Shown one piece after another: positions 49,201-58,929 of a stretch of 64,000 nucleotides of DNA. The notes beneath the pieces are model-generated. The model was not told where the DNA came from and did not search any database. It was given only the letters and a program-made list of their open reading frames with translations. Positions within the stretch are counted from its first letter, which is position 1. Every line of letters starts with the position of its first letter. The stretch comes from Nissolia schottii (lineage: Eukaryota; Streptophyta; Magnoliopsida; Fabales; Fabaceae), in NCBI GenBank assembly GCA_003254905.1, contig QANU01005318.1:295703-359702 (forward strand), given 5' to 3'. Made by a program: the position numbers and the translations under genes.

Positions 49201-51441
49201 AAAGAAAAAACAGAGCAAGAAGCAAGATTAAACAAACATAGGGTGAAGAAGAAGAAAGACCTTTCTGGTTATTGAAGTAAGGAGTGTCGCTGGAAGCAGA
49301 GAGCGTCGCCGCCGGAAGCAGGGTGCACCGCTGTTGTTGCCGCCGGAAGCCGCCGGAGTAGGTCGTGCTTCTTTGGTCTGGAGATGCGAAACAGAGACGG
49401 AAAACAGAGAGACGTGAGAGAGAGAATGAGAGTTTTGGAGCCAAATGCCAAAGTATTAGGTCTATTTTGAGAGAATAAGGGGAAATTCCACAAAACCCTT
49501 ATTTTCAGTGGCAAATGGAAAAAATAAAGGGAAAAATGCATCATTTCATGTCGAAGTGAAATCACACTTTGACGCCCGTGATAGTGGCCACAACTTCCAC
49601 GATAGCACGCTATAGTGGAGCTATCGATAACTATGGATATACTAGGATTGAAATGAAGTTTGTGTAATCATATCACCTTTCATCCTGCAGGAAGAAGAGC
49701 TTTATGAAATTGACATTCCTCTTAGATTCATATCCACTGTTGGTGCCAGAGTACATGGGTTGGCATGTTGGTTTGATGTATTGTTCAATGGAAGGTACCC
49801 AATAGGATCTTGTCTTCTTTTGTTTTCATTAAGCTTTTGTGATTGTTCGAGTATCAATTTTTTCACACAATTATTCTGAATCCACAGTACTGTGCAAAGA
49901 TGGCTTACCACTGCCCCTGGTTCACCGACAACCCATTGGTATCAGTTGCGATGTGTTCTCTCTCAGCCAATTTACGTCATGGCAGGACAAGAAATTACGG
50001 GCAGGCTGCATTTGATTGCCCACAATGCACAGAGCTATACAATTTATTTGACACTGTCAGGTTGGTTATTGTCTTTTTTTTTCTTTTTGCTCTTTACTGT
50101 ACTATATCTTCCTTGTGGATGAACATATTTCAATATGCATTCAGCCAAAATGTGGGGGCCTGGTGCTGAACAAGGAGGGATTCTTCAAACATCATCCTGT
50201 AAACTTGATTTGAAAGAACCCTACTATAGAATGTCTCAACCACAAGCTTATCCAGTAACCCAAGATCAGCAACCGCAACCACTTTTAATGACACAGGTAG
50301 TGAATTTATTACCATCTAGTTCTCTTTCCATGTTCACTTTGAGTTTAAAATTTATGGAAAACTGGAGGTAGGTGGGTTTTAATGCCAGCATAGTTTGTTA
50401 GATGGTGTTCACAGAGGGGAAAAGGAAAGAGAAAACCTATGGAGCCCTCCTGAGCTTTTGCCTTTTTTAAATAACTATCATGAACCTTGAACCTTTTTAA
50501 TTAGTCACTAGGCTTCACTAATGTATTTACAGTATATTTAGACTATTGATTGGTTTTTTTAACTTAAATTTTAAGTAATTTTAACTAGTTTAATTAATGT
50601 ATAAAGATCCCTCAAGTTTTACAAAATATACAAAAAATAAATTATGATAAAAGTATTACTAATCCTATAATATTTACCAGATAAATTAAACAACAATCTA
50701 AATTAATAAATGAATATGATATTTCCATGACTTGTGGTAGACAAGTTTTCAAATCTTTACTAGAGATCTATTAGGTCATTAGTAGTTTATAGGCTAATTG
50801 CTCAGATTTTAAGGTTCATGAGCGAAAGGTAAAAAGTTCAAGGGATTTGCATACTTGTGAGAATATATTATCGGTTTTGGAAGATTTATGGCCTGTTTGT
50901 ATTACCAGTGAAGAGTGAGAAGTACTTTTGAGAGGAGGACCCAATAGTTTTGCATCTTGAAAAGGTGCATTGGGAAGATCATTTTTCATTCTCCGGTGAG
51001 AGAAAGTTAATCTAAACTTTCTCTCGACAAACCATGGAAATTATGGTTAATGCATTTTCAAAGAGGTTTGATGATTGATTAGCCAAAGAGTAACTGTACT
51101 ATCATTAATCATAACTTGGACTCTTGGATGATTTCTTTCCTTGGGAGAACTTCCAAAATTGTGCATTGTTTACCCATTAAAAAAATGTTAGAAACCCTTG
51201 CTACTTCCAAGGTGGATAACTTGCACCAAGAGCATCGCAACCCAATTTCCTGAAAACGGGTGTAATTAGCAATCCCCCCCCCCCCCTTTTACTACATTAA
51301 TGTTATTAGTGACAGTGAGTTTCTTACTTTCTCTGGCAGGATGTAAACATCCAATCCCAGGATTTGGATGAAGCTGATTTAATGCAACAGGCGTCGCCTA
51401 ATTCATGTGCCCAGATCGACTCACTCATGCAGAATGCTTAA
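40271..51441 (+). CDS. PRMT4: Type I protein arginine methyltransferase PRMT4/CARM1
   Basis: Fifteen coding exons: 40271-40471, 40816-40878, 41147-41249, 41892-42038, 42155-42258, 42403-42501, 42616-42685, 42882-42978, 43614-43668, 44489-44572, 45426-45503, 49691-49794, 49888-50060, 50145-50296, 51340-51441. All junctions are GT-AG and the frame stays open, giving 543 aa (Arabidopsis PRMT4a/b are about 530). It makes asymmetric dimethylarginine, notably on histone H3 R17. The N-terminal PH-like region covers about 1-130. Visible catalytic features are the SAM motif [15 protein letters not shown] (about 188-202), the acidic VEAS of post-I, the double-E loop from SEPMG to ERMLESY, and the THW loop THWYQ. 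The C-terminal tail is Gln-rich (QDQQPQP). Intron 11 (45504-49690) holds a complete hAT transposon. Introns 9 and 10 hold small repeats. Confidence 0.95.
43980..44425. repeat. Direct repeat within PRMT4 intron 9
   Basis: Two copies of a 110-bp block (gactagctatttcct...agagtctaatgttt...) at about 44006-44117 and 44312-44421 in the same orientation, about 306 bp apart. They could be a decayed pair of small LTRs or a local duplication; no primer-binding site or coding sequence lies between. Confidence 0.6.
44929..45003. mobile_element. Small hairpin in PRMT4 intron 10
   Basis: The arms tatgaatgacacttagcattt and aaatgccaagtgtcattcata form an imperfect stem about 22 bp long, separated by a short T-rich loop. 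It is a likely MITE remnant with no coding content. Confidence 0.5.
45878..49635. mobile_element. hAT DNA transposon (3758 bp) inside PRMT4 intron 11
   Basis: The ends are terminal inverted repeats: CATAGTTATCGAT at the left and its reverse complement at the right. An identical 8-bp duplication, GATATACT, flanks them at 45870-45877 and 49636-49643, as expected for hAT. Subterminal regions are GC-richer with repeated 'gtggcgtgg/atagtgg' words. The internal transposase gene is on the minus strand, antisense to PRMT4, and is broken. Confidence 0.85.
46306..48905 (-). pseudogene. hAT transposase (BED finger, DUF659, dimerisation domain), decayed
   Basis: On the minus strand the order is: a BED-type zinc finger ([30 protein letters not shown]; the first Cys of the finger appears as Phe), then DUF659 ([12 protein letters not shown], about 48195-48135, and [13 protein letters not shown], about 47965-47930). 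These are followed by [20 protein letters not shown] (about 47810-47755), the mid-domain and a hAT dimerisation block ([20 protein letters not shown]). An acidic tail ends at 46306. The gene is inactive in this copy: a frameshift near 47450, an in-frame TGA at 46950-46952, another TGA at 46645-46647 (compatible with CGA decay), and a Trp-to-Gly change in the conserved NWSTFE motif. Exon borders are not certain. The element could still be mobilised in trans. Confidence 0.75.
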
Positions 51442-51649
51442 GTTGATGGTTACTAACCTGAGCTTTCTGTTTGTAACATGAAATTCACCATGCTGAAGCA
51501 AGCTGGGGGAATGTGTCTCTATTTATTTGGACATAATCCCTGGCCTGTAAATTCATTAAACATTTTCATTAGCTATGTGTTGTGTTGAGTGGTTGTGTTG
51601 CTGATCTTGTATTCTGTTGCATCATATTTTAACAAGCAATATATTTAGG

Positions 51650-52174
51650 TACTTATTAGATCTTCAGTCTTGTCTTTGTATTGTTATCAATTTTCTGCGG
51701 AGAGATCATCCAGAGATCTACATGGAAGTGGAGAAATGCAATTGTATGAATGGTTGAAAATGTCGTTTATGCGAACTCTGTTAAGCTGTGATTCTTATCA
51801 ATGTATTGGCTGGGACGTGGTTTTCAAATGATCACTGCAGAAAATGTTTTTGTTTGAAAATTTTATATTTCATATTTATTGACCATAATAGCTTCTTGCT
51901 GCCGTCACCATTGATACCGTTCTTATATACTATTTTTAAGAAAAAGAACCTTAATCAAACTGGCTACCTTATGCGCTAGAAAAAACATAGTATATACAGC
52001 TAAAAGCATTTTCAATTTCAAAGAGAAGCCAGTGCTTACAGCAGGACTTAAACCTCAGTACGCCTGTTGGAGTAGAGTGATCTCTCTGTTATTGTTAAAC
52101 ATGGAGGGATGGATGTTGGGTCTGTCCTCATCAACTGGGTCATAACCATATTTCATAAGGATATATAAATATAT
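51650..52174. other. Intergenic sequence 3' of PRMT4
   Basis: Includes the PRMT4 3' UTR (to about 51700). No further gene seen. It leads into the Mutator-like element. Confidence 0.5.
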
Positions 52175-53384
52175 GGGTTAATTAAGTTTTTAGTCCTTGT
52201 AACATTGAAAAGTTTGGTTTTAGTCACTCAATGAAATTTTTAGTTCATGTAAAATTTGAAGTTTGATTTTGGTTCCTGTGGATGACTGAGATTAACGGTG
52301 ATGACATGACCGTTAGTAAGCGCTGACATGGCGTGCCACGAGGAATAGCCTAGCATTAAATTTTTAAGCCTATGACCTGACCCGGTTTCACTGGATTTGA
52401 CCCGATTTCATTTTTTTTAAAAAAAAAAACCAGTGCTCATCGACGAAGGAGCAATTGGTCGAATTGTAGAGAGGGAAGACCCATCCCAAACCCATTGTCC
52501 ATCGAACACGTCGCATCCATCCCCGCCTCGCCCCAGAAACTCAAACATCTCTCATTCTCACTTATGAGATTCAAAACCACAGCACAAAACCCAAATCATA
52601 GCCACTGAAGCAAATGGTTGCCGACAAGGTAAAGGTAGCAATGGGGTTCCAAAAGTCTCCGTCATAGTCGCTTGCGGCACATACTCCTCCGTCGTCCACG
52701 GCTTCTTCCGCCGCCAAGTCCTCGTCCCACAAGTCCTCATTCTCGCGCTCTTTCGGTGCATACTTCCCTCGCTCCTCTATCCAGGTGCAGCCTAAGCCGC
52801 CCGATGTGACGGAGCTCCTCCGCCTGGTGGAGTCGCTTCGCGAGAGCGAGTCTCGATTGAAGACGGAGCTCCTCAAGCACGAGCTCCTGAAGGAGTCCAT
52901 CGGCATCGTCCCCGTGCTGGAGAATGAGGTCGTTGCCCGAGACATGGAAATTGAACAGAGCAAGCAGAGAGCGCGAGAGGTAGAAGTAGAGAGGGGACTC
53001 GTTGGGGAAGATGAAGGGAGAGGAGAGGAAACCAGGTGGGGTTTTGGGTGGAGAAGCTAAAAAGGCATTGATGGCAGAAAATTTGATGAGGGATGACGAC
53101 GGGGATTTGGGGATAGGGTTTTTGGGGATTTAGGGTTTTTTTTAATGAAATCGGGTCAGATCCAGTGAAACCAGGTCGGGTCATAGGCTAATTTTTTTTT
53201 AATTCCAGGCTATCCCATGTGGCATGCCATGTCAGCGCTTACTAACGGCTACGTCATCACTGCTAACCTCAACCATCCACAAGGACCAAAATCAAACTTC
53301 AAAATTTTACAGGGACTAAAAATTTCACTGAGGGACTTAAACCAAACTTTTCAATTTTACAGGAATTAAAAACTTAATTAACCC
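52175..53384. mobile_element. Pack-MULE (Mutator-like element carrying a host gene fragment)
   Basis: Starts GGGTTAATTAAGTTTTTAGT and ends with the reverse complement of that text. Terminal inverted repeats extend about 240 bp (52175-52417 and about 53144-53384). Flanking 9-mers are TAAATATAT and TATATATAT, a one-mismatch 9-bp duplication, which is the length expected for Mutator elements. Between the arms lies GC-rich sequence with codons of a plant gene. There is no transposase, so it is nonautonomous. Confidence 0.8.
52614..52990 (+). pseudogene. Captured 5' coding fragment of a CHUP1-like gene
   Basis: Starts at an ATG that opens MVADKVKVAMGFQKSPS and then hits a TAG (about 52662). After the stop the same frame continues: SSSHKSSFSRSFGAYFPRSS, then QPKPPDVTELLRLVESLRES and KTELLKHELLKESIGIVPVL, then ENE. 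This is the N-terminal and first coiled-coil part of CHUP1-like proteins, which in plants act in chloroplast positioning and related cortical functions. The original start codon and at least two parts of the gene seem to be captured, but the nonsense codon and truncation beyond about 52990 make it a fragment. It sits between Mutator-type inverted repeats. Confidence 0.7.
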
Positions 53385-53815
53385 TATATATATATTCCAT
53401 TATTTCTTTGCATCACCTGGATGCAATTTGGATTTTGCTTCAGTTTTATATTTAGGTTAGATTTACAGTCCTTATTCTCTACCGCCAAGAGCATGAGAAG
53501 CAAGTAACTTGGCTTGCATTTAAAAAGGCTTAGCCTTATTTTACACATACCTGTAACGCATCCGAGAGAAAAAAAACCTACAGAGTGTCTCACAGCCCCT
53601 ATTATTTTTTATATAGATTTTGCTCATTGGTGTATTTGTTGAGTACTCATTTATGCTTTATTTTTTGTCAAATTTTAGCCACCTATTACAGACATTGTGG
53701 ACATCTATTTGGTATATTTAAATTTGGTCTCGGTTTTTTGTCCCTCTTTGGGGATTTTCCATGTTGGAGGATAAAGGGAATATTCTTATTATTTTTGTAC
53801 CATTTCCTAACAAAG

Positions 53816-53828
53816 TGGTATCTAAAGC
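53816..53828 (+). other. Degenerate Copia primer-binding site (outer element)
   Basis: TGGTATCTAAAGC follows a short LTR-like end and precedes the gag ATG at 53859. It differs in two bases from TGGTATCAGAGC, the initiator-tRNA-Met site usual in plant Copia elements. Confidence 0.6.
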
Positions 53829-53858
53829 TTTGATTTGTTGTTCCTTGTGTAGTTAAAT

Positions 53859-54558
53859 ATGGATGATAAGCTTGGTGTTGGTACTATGATTAAGTTGAAC
53901 TCTTCCAATTATTTGATTGGGAAGCCTAGAATGGAAGGTTTACTATATTGCAAAGATATATATGATCTCATTGAGGGTTACAGTGCCAAGCCAAAAGGCA
54001 AATCAAATAAGGATTGGGAAAAGATGAATAGGAAGACCATTGGGTTGATTCGACAATGTGTCGATGACAACGTTTTTCAGCATATTAGTACAGAAACTAA
54101 TGCTAAGACATTTTTGGACAAAATTGACAACTCTTTATGAGCAAAAGATTGTGCAGGATAACACTTTTTTAATTCAAAATCTTATGAACATAAAGTCCCA
54201 AGAAGGTAGTTCAGTGGCAAAACATCTGAGTAATTTTCAAGGCGTGATAAACCAGTTGTCTATGATGAGCATGTCTCTGGATGAATTGCAAGCTCTGATT
54301 TTGTTGAGCTCCTTACTTGATAGTTAGGGATACTCTAGTAGTCTCTCTGAGTAATTTGACATTAGACGGGAAGGTCACTATGACCATGGTAAGGAATAGT
54401 ATGATGAGTGAAGAAACTCGACGAAAAGAACAGGGTATTCATAATTTCACTCAATCATCAACTCTTGTTTTAGAGGCACGAGGGAGAAAACCATTTAAAA
54501 GTTTCCAAGACAACTGTGACAAATCGCGAGGAAGATTTGAGTCAAGGAAGAATACTTA
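53859..54558 (+). pseudogene. Ty1/Copia gag remnant (outer element)
   Basis: Starts MDDKLGVGTMIKLNSSNYLI, followed by blocks of a plant Copia Gag: YCKDIYDLIEG, then LYEQKIVQDNTFLIQNLMNI, then GSSVAKHLSNFQGVINQL, RDTLVVSLSNL and a basic RRKEQG region. At least two frameshifts (about 54115 and about 54312) break it. The frame stops just before where the zinc knuckle should be, because an unrelated LTR begins there. No protease or polymerase of this element is visible. Confidence 0.75.
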
Positions 54559-54560
54559 TC

Positions 54561-54791
54561 TATTACGGGAATTTAGGAATATATACAATTAAGGATACAA
54601 CTTGGTATTAACGGTAACTTAGTCAAATATAGAAAGTAAATTAGGAGATGTAATTAGTATCAATTTACATATATTTTAGGAGGATTTTATGTTAGGTGCA
54701 TATCAATTAGTCATGTTGTTTTAGGAAGTTTTTTGTATATATGTGTGATTTCCATCAAGGGAGAATATAGATTGGACAAACATTTTTAGCA
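54561..54791 (+). mobile_element. LTR of a second, nested Copia element
   Basis: About 231 bp from TATTACGGGA (probably a mutated TGTTACGGGA) to a CA at 54790-54791, immediately before a perfect primer-binding site. It contains TATA-like text and T-rich termination-like signals. The left border is inferred from where Gag coding is interrupted. A matching 3' LTR is not present. Confidence 0.6.
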
Positions 54792-54803
54792 TGGTATCAG
54801 AGC
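54792..54803 (+). other. Copia primer-binding site
   Basis: TGGTATCAGAGC exactly, complementary to the 3' end of plant initiator tRNA-Met, placed directly after the LTR and 50 nt before the gag ATG. Confidence 0.85.
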
Positions 54804-54853
54804 GAACCAAGCTCTGATATCCGATAAACACACGATATTTGTTTGCTGCAAAG

Positions 54854-55450
54854 ATGGCAAAAGCAAAGGAGGATTTTGAAGCAAACCAGAATGTAAAAAC
54901 TCAAGGTGATGAGACAAAGAAGGCTCCATCGCCTCACGAGTTGAACGGGAGTGACAATCCCGGAATCATAATCACGCAAGTACAATTGCGTAGAGAAAAT
55001 TACGAAGAATGGATCATTGATAGTGGAGCCTCAAATCATATGACAGGAAACTTGAGAAACTTATGTCAACTTCGAAGTTTCCAAGGTTGTTCAGTAAAAT
55101 TGCCAAATGGGGAGTGCGTATGGGCCAGCAACGAAGGAGTAGTAATTGTTGATGGAGGACTCAAACTTGAACATGTTTTATATGTGCCAAAACTAAAATG
55201 CAATATTATTTCAGTATCACAGTTGACTGATGATGTAGAATGTGATGTGTTGTTCACTAACAAATTGTGTCTTATACAGGACCGCACTTCGAGGACGTTG
55301 ATTGGAATGGGCGAACGGAAGGATGGGCTTTACTTCTATCGTGGTGTGCACAAAGTCCAGGCTTGTCAATCCAAAGTAGAGAATCAACTCGATTTGTGGC
55401 ACAAAAGAATGGGACATCCGTCTTTCAGAGTTATACAGAGTNTGTGTTGA
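54854..55450 (+). pseudogene. Copia Gag-protease remnant with internal deletion
   Basis: A single open frame of about 198 codons joins the N-terminus of a Copia Gag (about residues 1-53, with SDNPGIIITQVQLRRENYEE) directly to the retroviral-type protease domain. The active-site string is WIIDSGASNHMTG (Asp-Ser-Gly), and the protease continues through KLPNGECVWAS and LEHVLYVPKL. It then passes into the GAG-pre-integrase motif DLWHKRMGHPS. The rest of Gag, including the zinc knuckle, is missing; the break falls at a Trp codon shared by both parts. The frame ends just after the N at 55442. No integrase or reverse transcriptase follows. Confidence 0.75.
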
Positions 55451-55958
55451 AGAGTACGTAATGCACATACTGCTATGCTTAACTCTTGATGGTTGCTTTT
55501 TAGCTTTTAAATGAGGTACTTGATATTTTTAGTTTCCTAACAAAGCTGAGCTTGCTTTTGAAGCATAGGCAGGATGATTCGCTTGGGCATAGTTTTCCTA
55601 ACAAATGTGACAATTAACATTACAGAAATAATAAGATGACAATTGTTTAGAACAACAACACTCATAAAATGTGGGTCCACTATAGTGAGACTTACTAAAC
55701 TCCACACCTTTGTAATCGGTAAATCTCACACATTTGTGAGTACTTATCCTAAAGTTGTTCCAAATAATTATCACTATAACATTATAGTCGAACTAGTACT
55801 TGCATGAGAATGACTATAAACATCACTTATCACTAATGATGTTGTGCTATATTTTTTGTTAAATGATATTGGACTCTAAATCTGGGTGTTCTTTCCCTAG
55901 AAAGTGATTGGGCTTCTGGGCTTTGTAACGATATAAAATGCAAGCACAATTACATTCC
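55451..55958. other. Sequence after the truncated Copia element
   Basis: No retroelement similarity continues after the N at 55442. No gene seen. The abrupt change suggests either a breakpoint or an assembly join. Confidence 0.45.
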
Positions 55959-55962
55959 TTTA

Positions 55963-56822
55963 GAACTCGTTTGACAGACCTGATAGGATAAGTTCTGATA
56001 GGATTAGGCTTGATAGTATAAGATCCAATTGTGTAAGATTTGATATTTTTCAATACTATACAATGTTTAGTATGTGAGTGTATAAGATGTTGTATTATGT
56101 TATATTATATCTTTGTCAGCCTACAAATAATTTTAATCATAAAAATGTATTTGACAAAAAAAATTACTACTAAATATTAAATTTATCAATTATAAAAATT
56201 TATTAATAATAATTATATTTATTGTCAATATTCACTAATTTTTACTATTTAGAATTTTAACTTATAAAAATAATAATTTATATTAATTATTTAAAAATTA
56301 ATTTAATTTAATATTAAAATATTTATGTATTAAATGTCATTATTTAAAAAATATTATTTATAATATGTATATTAATTATTTATTAATTTATTGTAATAAT
56401 TATGAGTTTTTTTTATTATTGAATAATTATTTTTTATATTAAATATAATTTATTTAAAATATATATATTTATTAATAAATACTATTACAATTTAATTAAT
56501 TAATTAGTTAATTATCCTAATTTTATTTATTTTATATATTAAATTATTTATTTAAATTTTATTAATTAATTAACATTTTAATATTTATTATATTATTTAT
56601 TTTTATTTAATAAAATTAAATGAAGATACCTTATACGTAAAAAACTAATCAGGTCTTATCATGCATCTCTCGACAGAATTAAATTATCCATCATTTTGAT
56701 GTATAAGGGAATACTGATGGATAAACTTATACGATACACTAGTGGCATAAACAACTAATAAAGTCATTACGTAATATATTAACTTAATCTATCCTACCTT
56801 ATACGGTTTGCTAAACATGTCC
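55963..56822. mobile_element. PIF/Harbinger-like nonautonomous element
   Basis: Ends GAACTCGTTTGACAGACC (left) and GGACATGTTTAGCAAACC (right, reverse strand) with TTA at 55960-55962 and 56823-56825. The core 56100-56640 is about 85% A+T. The subterminal words GATAGGATAAG and, on the other strand, TATAAGGTAGGATAG are also shared. It has no coding capacity. Confidence 0.6.
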
Positions 56823-56829
56823 TTATCCT

Positions 56830-57840
56830 CCCACCACTCTAAAATATTGATTCTAAAATGCTTTCAACTTTCGACCAAAAGAAAAAATCTTTCAATGGTG
56901 GTCCAATATTAACCAAAAATTTTAAGAGTCAATTTTTAAAATAAGTCATCAAATAAAGATTTGGAGTCTTAACGTGTGATGCATTGCTTGGGAAATGAGA
57001 ATTACAACTAAGCTTAGAATGCACCATATTTAAGAGGAGGAATGGTGTTTGTTGAACACATTTAGTTGGACACCCAACAATTCCCTTACAAAAACATACA
57101 AAAACATGGGCCCACCATGGAAAGAATATGTTTGAGAAATGATATTAGTGTTGTAAAATATAGTTGGGAATGAGTATTTTCGCTGACTGAATGATGATAC
57201 TGAAAATAACACCAAGTGGATTCGTAACCTCTGGAGATGAAATGGACTTGAGCCCGGTGTGGATTGGCCAAGAGAGAGAGAGAGAGAGAGAGAGATGAGA
57301 ACTCTAAGGGATACTTTGACGAGGGTTTCTCTTGGTGCTATTTGTGTCTTTCTATCAATGTTCTCTCCTATTTTTTTATTGATCTACTAGATGACTTTAT
57401 CCTCCTTCTTGGCCTTGTTGCCAAGTGGCCTCAAGAACCAAAAGCCCCCTCTTTGAAACTTTTCTTGAAACACTTAATAAAAAAAACTGATTAGATGAAT
57501 GATAATGTTTTAGAAACAATGTGAATAATAAGACCAAAGATGATGATTAAATCATTAAAGACAAAGAATTAAATTTGCAATAAAGTAAAGAGTAAGGGTA
57601 GAGAAAAGCAAACGCAAAATTTATCTTGGACCAGTCACTCCCAGTGACCTACATCCAGTTCCCAAGCAATTCACTCAAGTTTTTCTACTAGATCCATTCA
57701 TTCAAGGTGTTCGGAAAACCTTTACAACACTTGAGTATTTTCACTTCTTGGGATCCCTTACCCTTAAAGTTAAAGTTAATCAAGAATAAGAGATGTCACA
57801 CTCTTAATGCACTTGAGGGATGTCTCACCCTCTTATAATT
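56830..57840. other. Intergenic sequence, no gene seen
   Basis: Contains an (AG)n run at 57270-57294. Open frames are short and unrecognised. Confidence 0.5.
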
Positions 57841-57852
57841 GAATAAAAAATA

Positions 57853-58920
57853 GTGTTAATTAAGTTTTTAGCCCCTCTAAAATTAAAAAGTTTGGTTTTG
57901 GTCCCTCAATAAAAGTTTTAGTCCCTGTAAAATTTGGAAGTTTGATTTTGGTCCCTGTGGATGTTTGGGGGTTGACGGTGATNNNNNNNNNNNNNNNNNN
58001 NNNNNNNNNNNNNNNNNNNNNNNNNNNNNNNNNNNNNNNNNNNNNNNNNNNNNNNNNNNNNNNNNNNNNNNNNNNNNNNNNNNNNNNNNNNNNNNNNNNN
58101 NNNNNNNNNNNNNNNNNNNNNNNNNNNNNNNNNNNNNNNNNNNNNNNNNNNNNNNNNNNNNNNNNNNNNNNNNNNNNNNNNNNNNNNNNNNNNNNNNNNN
58201 NNNNNNNNNNNNNNNNNNNNNNNNNNNNNNNNNNNNNNNNNNNNNNNNNNNNNNNNNNNNNNNNNNNNNNNNNNNNNNNNNNNNNNNNNNNNNNNNNNNN
58301 NNNNNNNNNNNNNNNNNNNNNNNNNNNNNNNNNNNNNNNNNNNNNNNNNNNNNNNNNNNNNNNNNNNNNNNNNNNNNNNNNNNNNNNNNNNNNNNNNNNN
58401 NNNNNNNNNNNNNNNNNNNNNNNNNNNNNNNNNNNNNNNNNNNNNNNNNNNNNNNNNNNNNNNNNNNNNNNNNNNNNNNNNNNNNNNNNNNNNNNNNNNN
58501 NNNNNNNNNNNNNNNNNNNNNNNNNNNNNNNNNNNNNNNNNNNNNNNNNNNNNNNNNNNNNNNNNNNNNNNNNNNNNNNNNNNNNNNNNNNNNNNNNNNN
58601 NNNNNNNNNNNNNNNNNNNNNNNNNNNNNNNNNNNNNNNNNNNNNNNNNNNNNNNNNNNNNNNNNNNNNNNNNNNNNNNNNNNNNNNNNNNNNNNNNNNN
58701 NNNNNNNNNNNNNNNNNNNNNNNNNNNNNNNNNNNNNNNNNNNNNNNNNNNNNNNNNNNNNNNNNNNNNNNNNNNNNNNNNNNNNNNNNNNNNNNNNNNN
58801 NNNNNNNNNNNNNNNNNNNNNNNNNNNNNNNNNNNNNNNNNNNNNNNNNNNNNNNNNNNNNNNNNNNNNNNNNNNNNNNNNNNNNNNNNNNNNNNNNNNN
58901 NTTAAAAACTTAATTAACCC
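57853..58920. mobile_element. Second Mutator-like element of the same family, centre unsequenced
   Basis: The left end GTGTTAATTAAGTTTTTAG and right end AAAAACTTAATTAACCC are the terminal repeats seen in the 52175-53384 element. A perfect 9-bp duplication, TAAAAAATA, lies at 57844-57852 and 58921-58929. Positions 57983-58901 are N, so nothing can be said about its cargo, and the length given by the gap may be nominal. Confidence 0.8.
57983..58901. other. Assembly gap (919 N)
   Basis: All bases are N. The open frames through it are artefacts. The gap falls inside a Mutator-like element, a usual reason for assembly failure. Confidence 1.
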
Positions 58921-58929
58921 TAAAAAATA

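Noticed and set aside
52571..52963. Minus-strand 130-codon frame in the Pack-MULE
   Set aside because: It is the antisense of the CHUP1-like fragment; GC-rich codons keep it open, and the plus-strand frame has the recognisable protein.
54792..54803. Part of a tRNA gene
   Set aside because: Only 12 bases complementary to initiator tRNA-Met are present, placed right after an LTR, so it is a primer-binding site.
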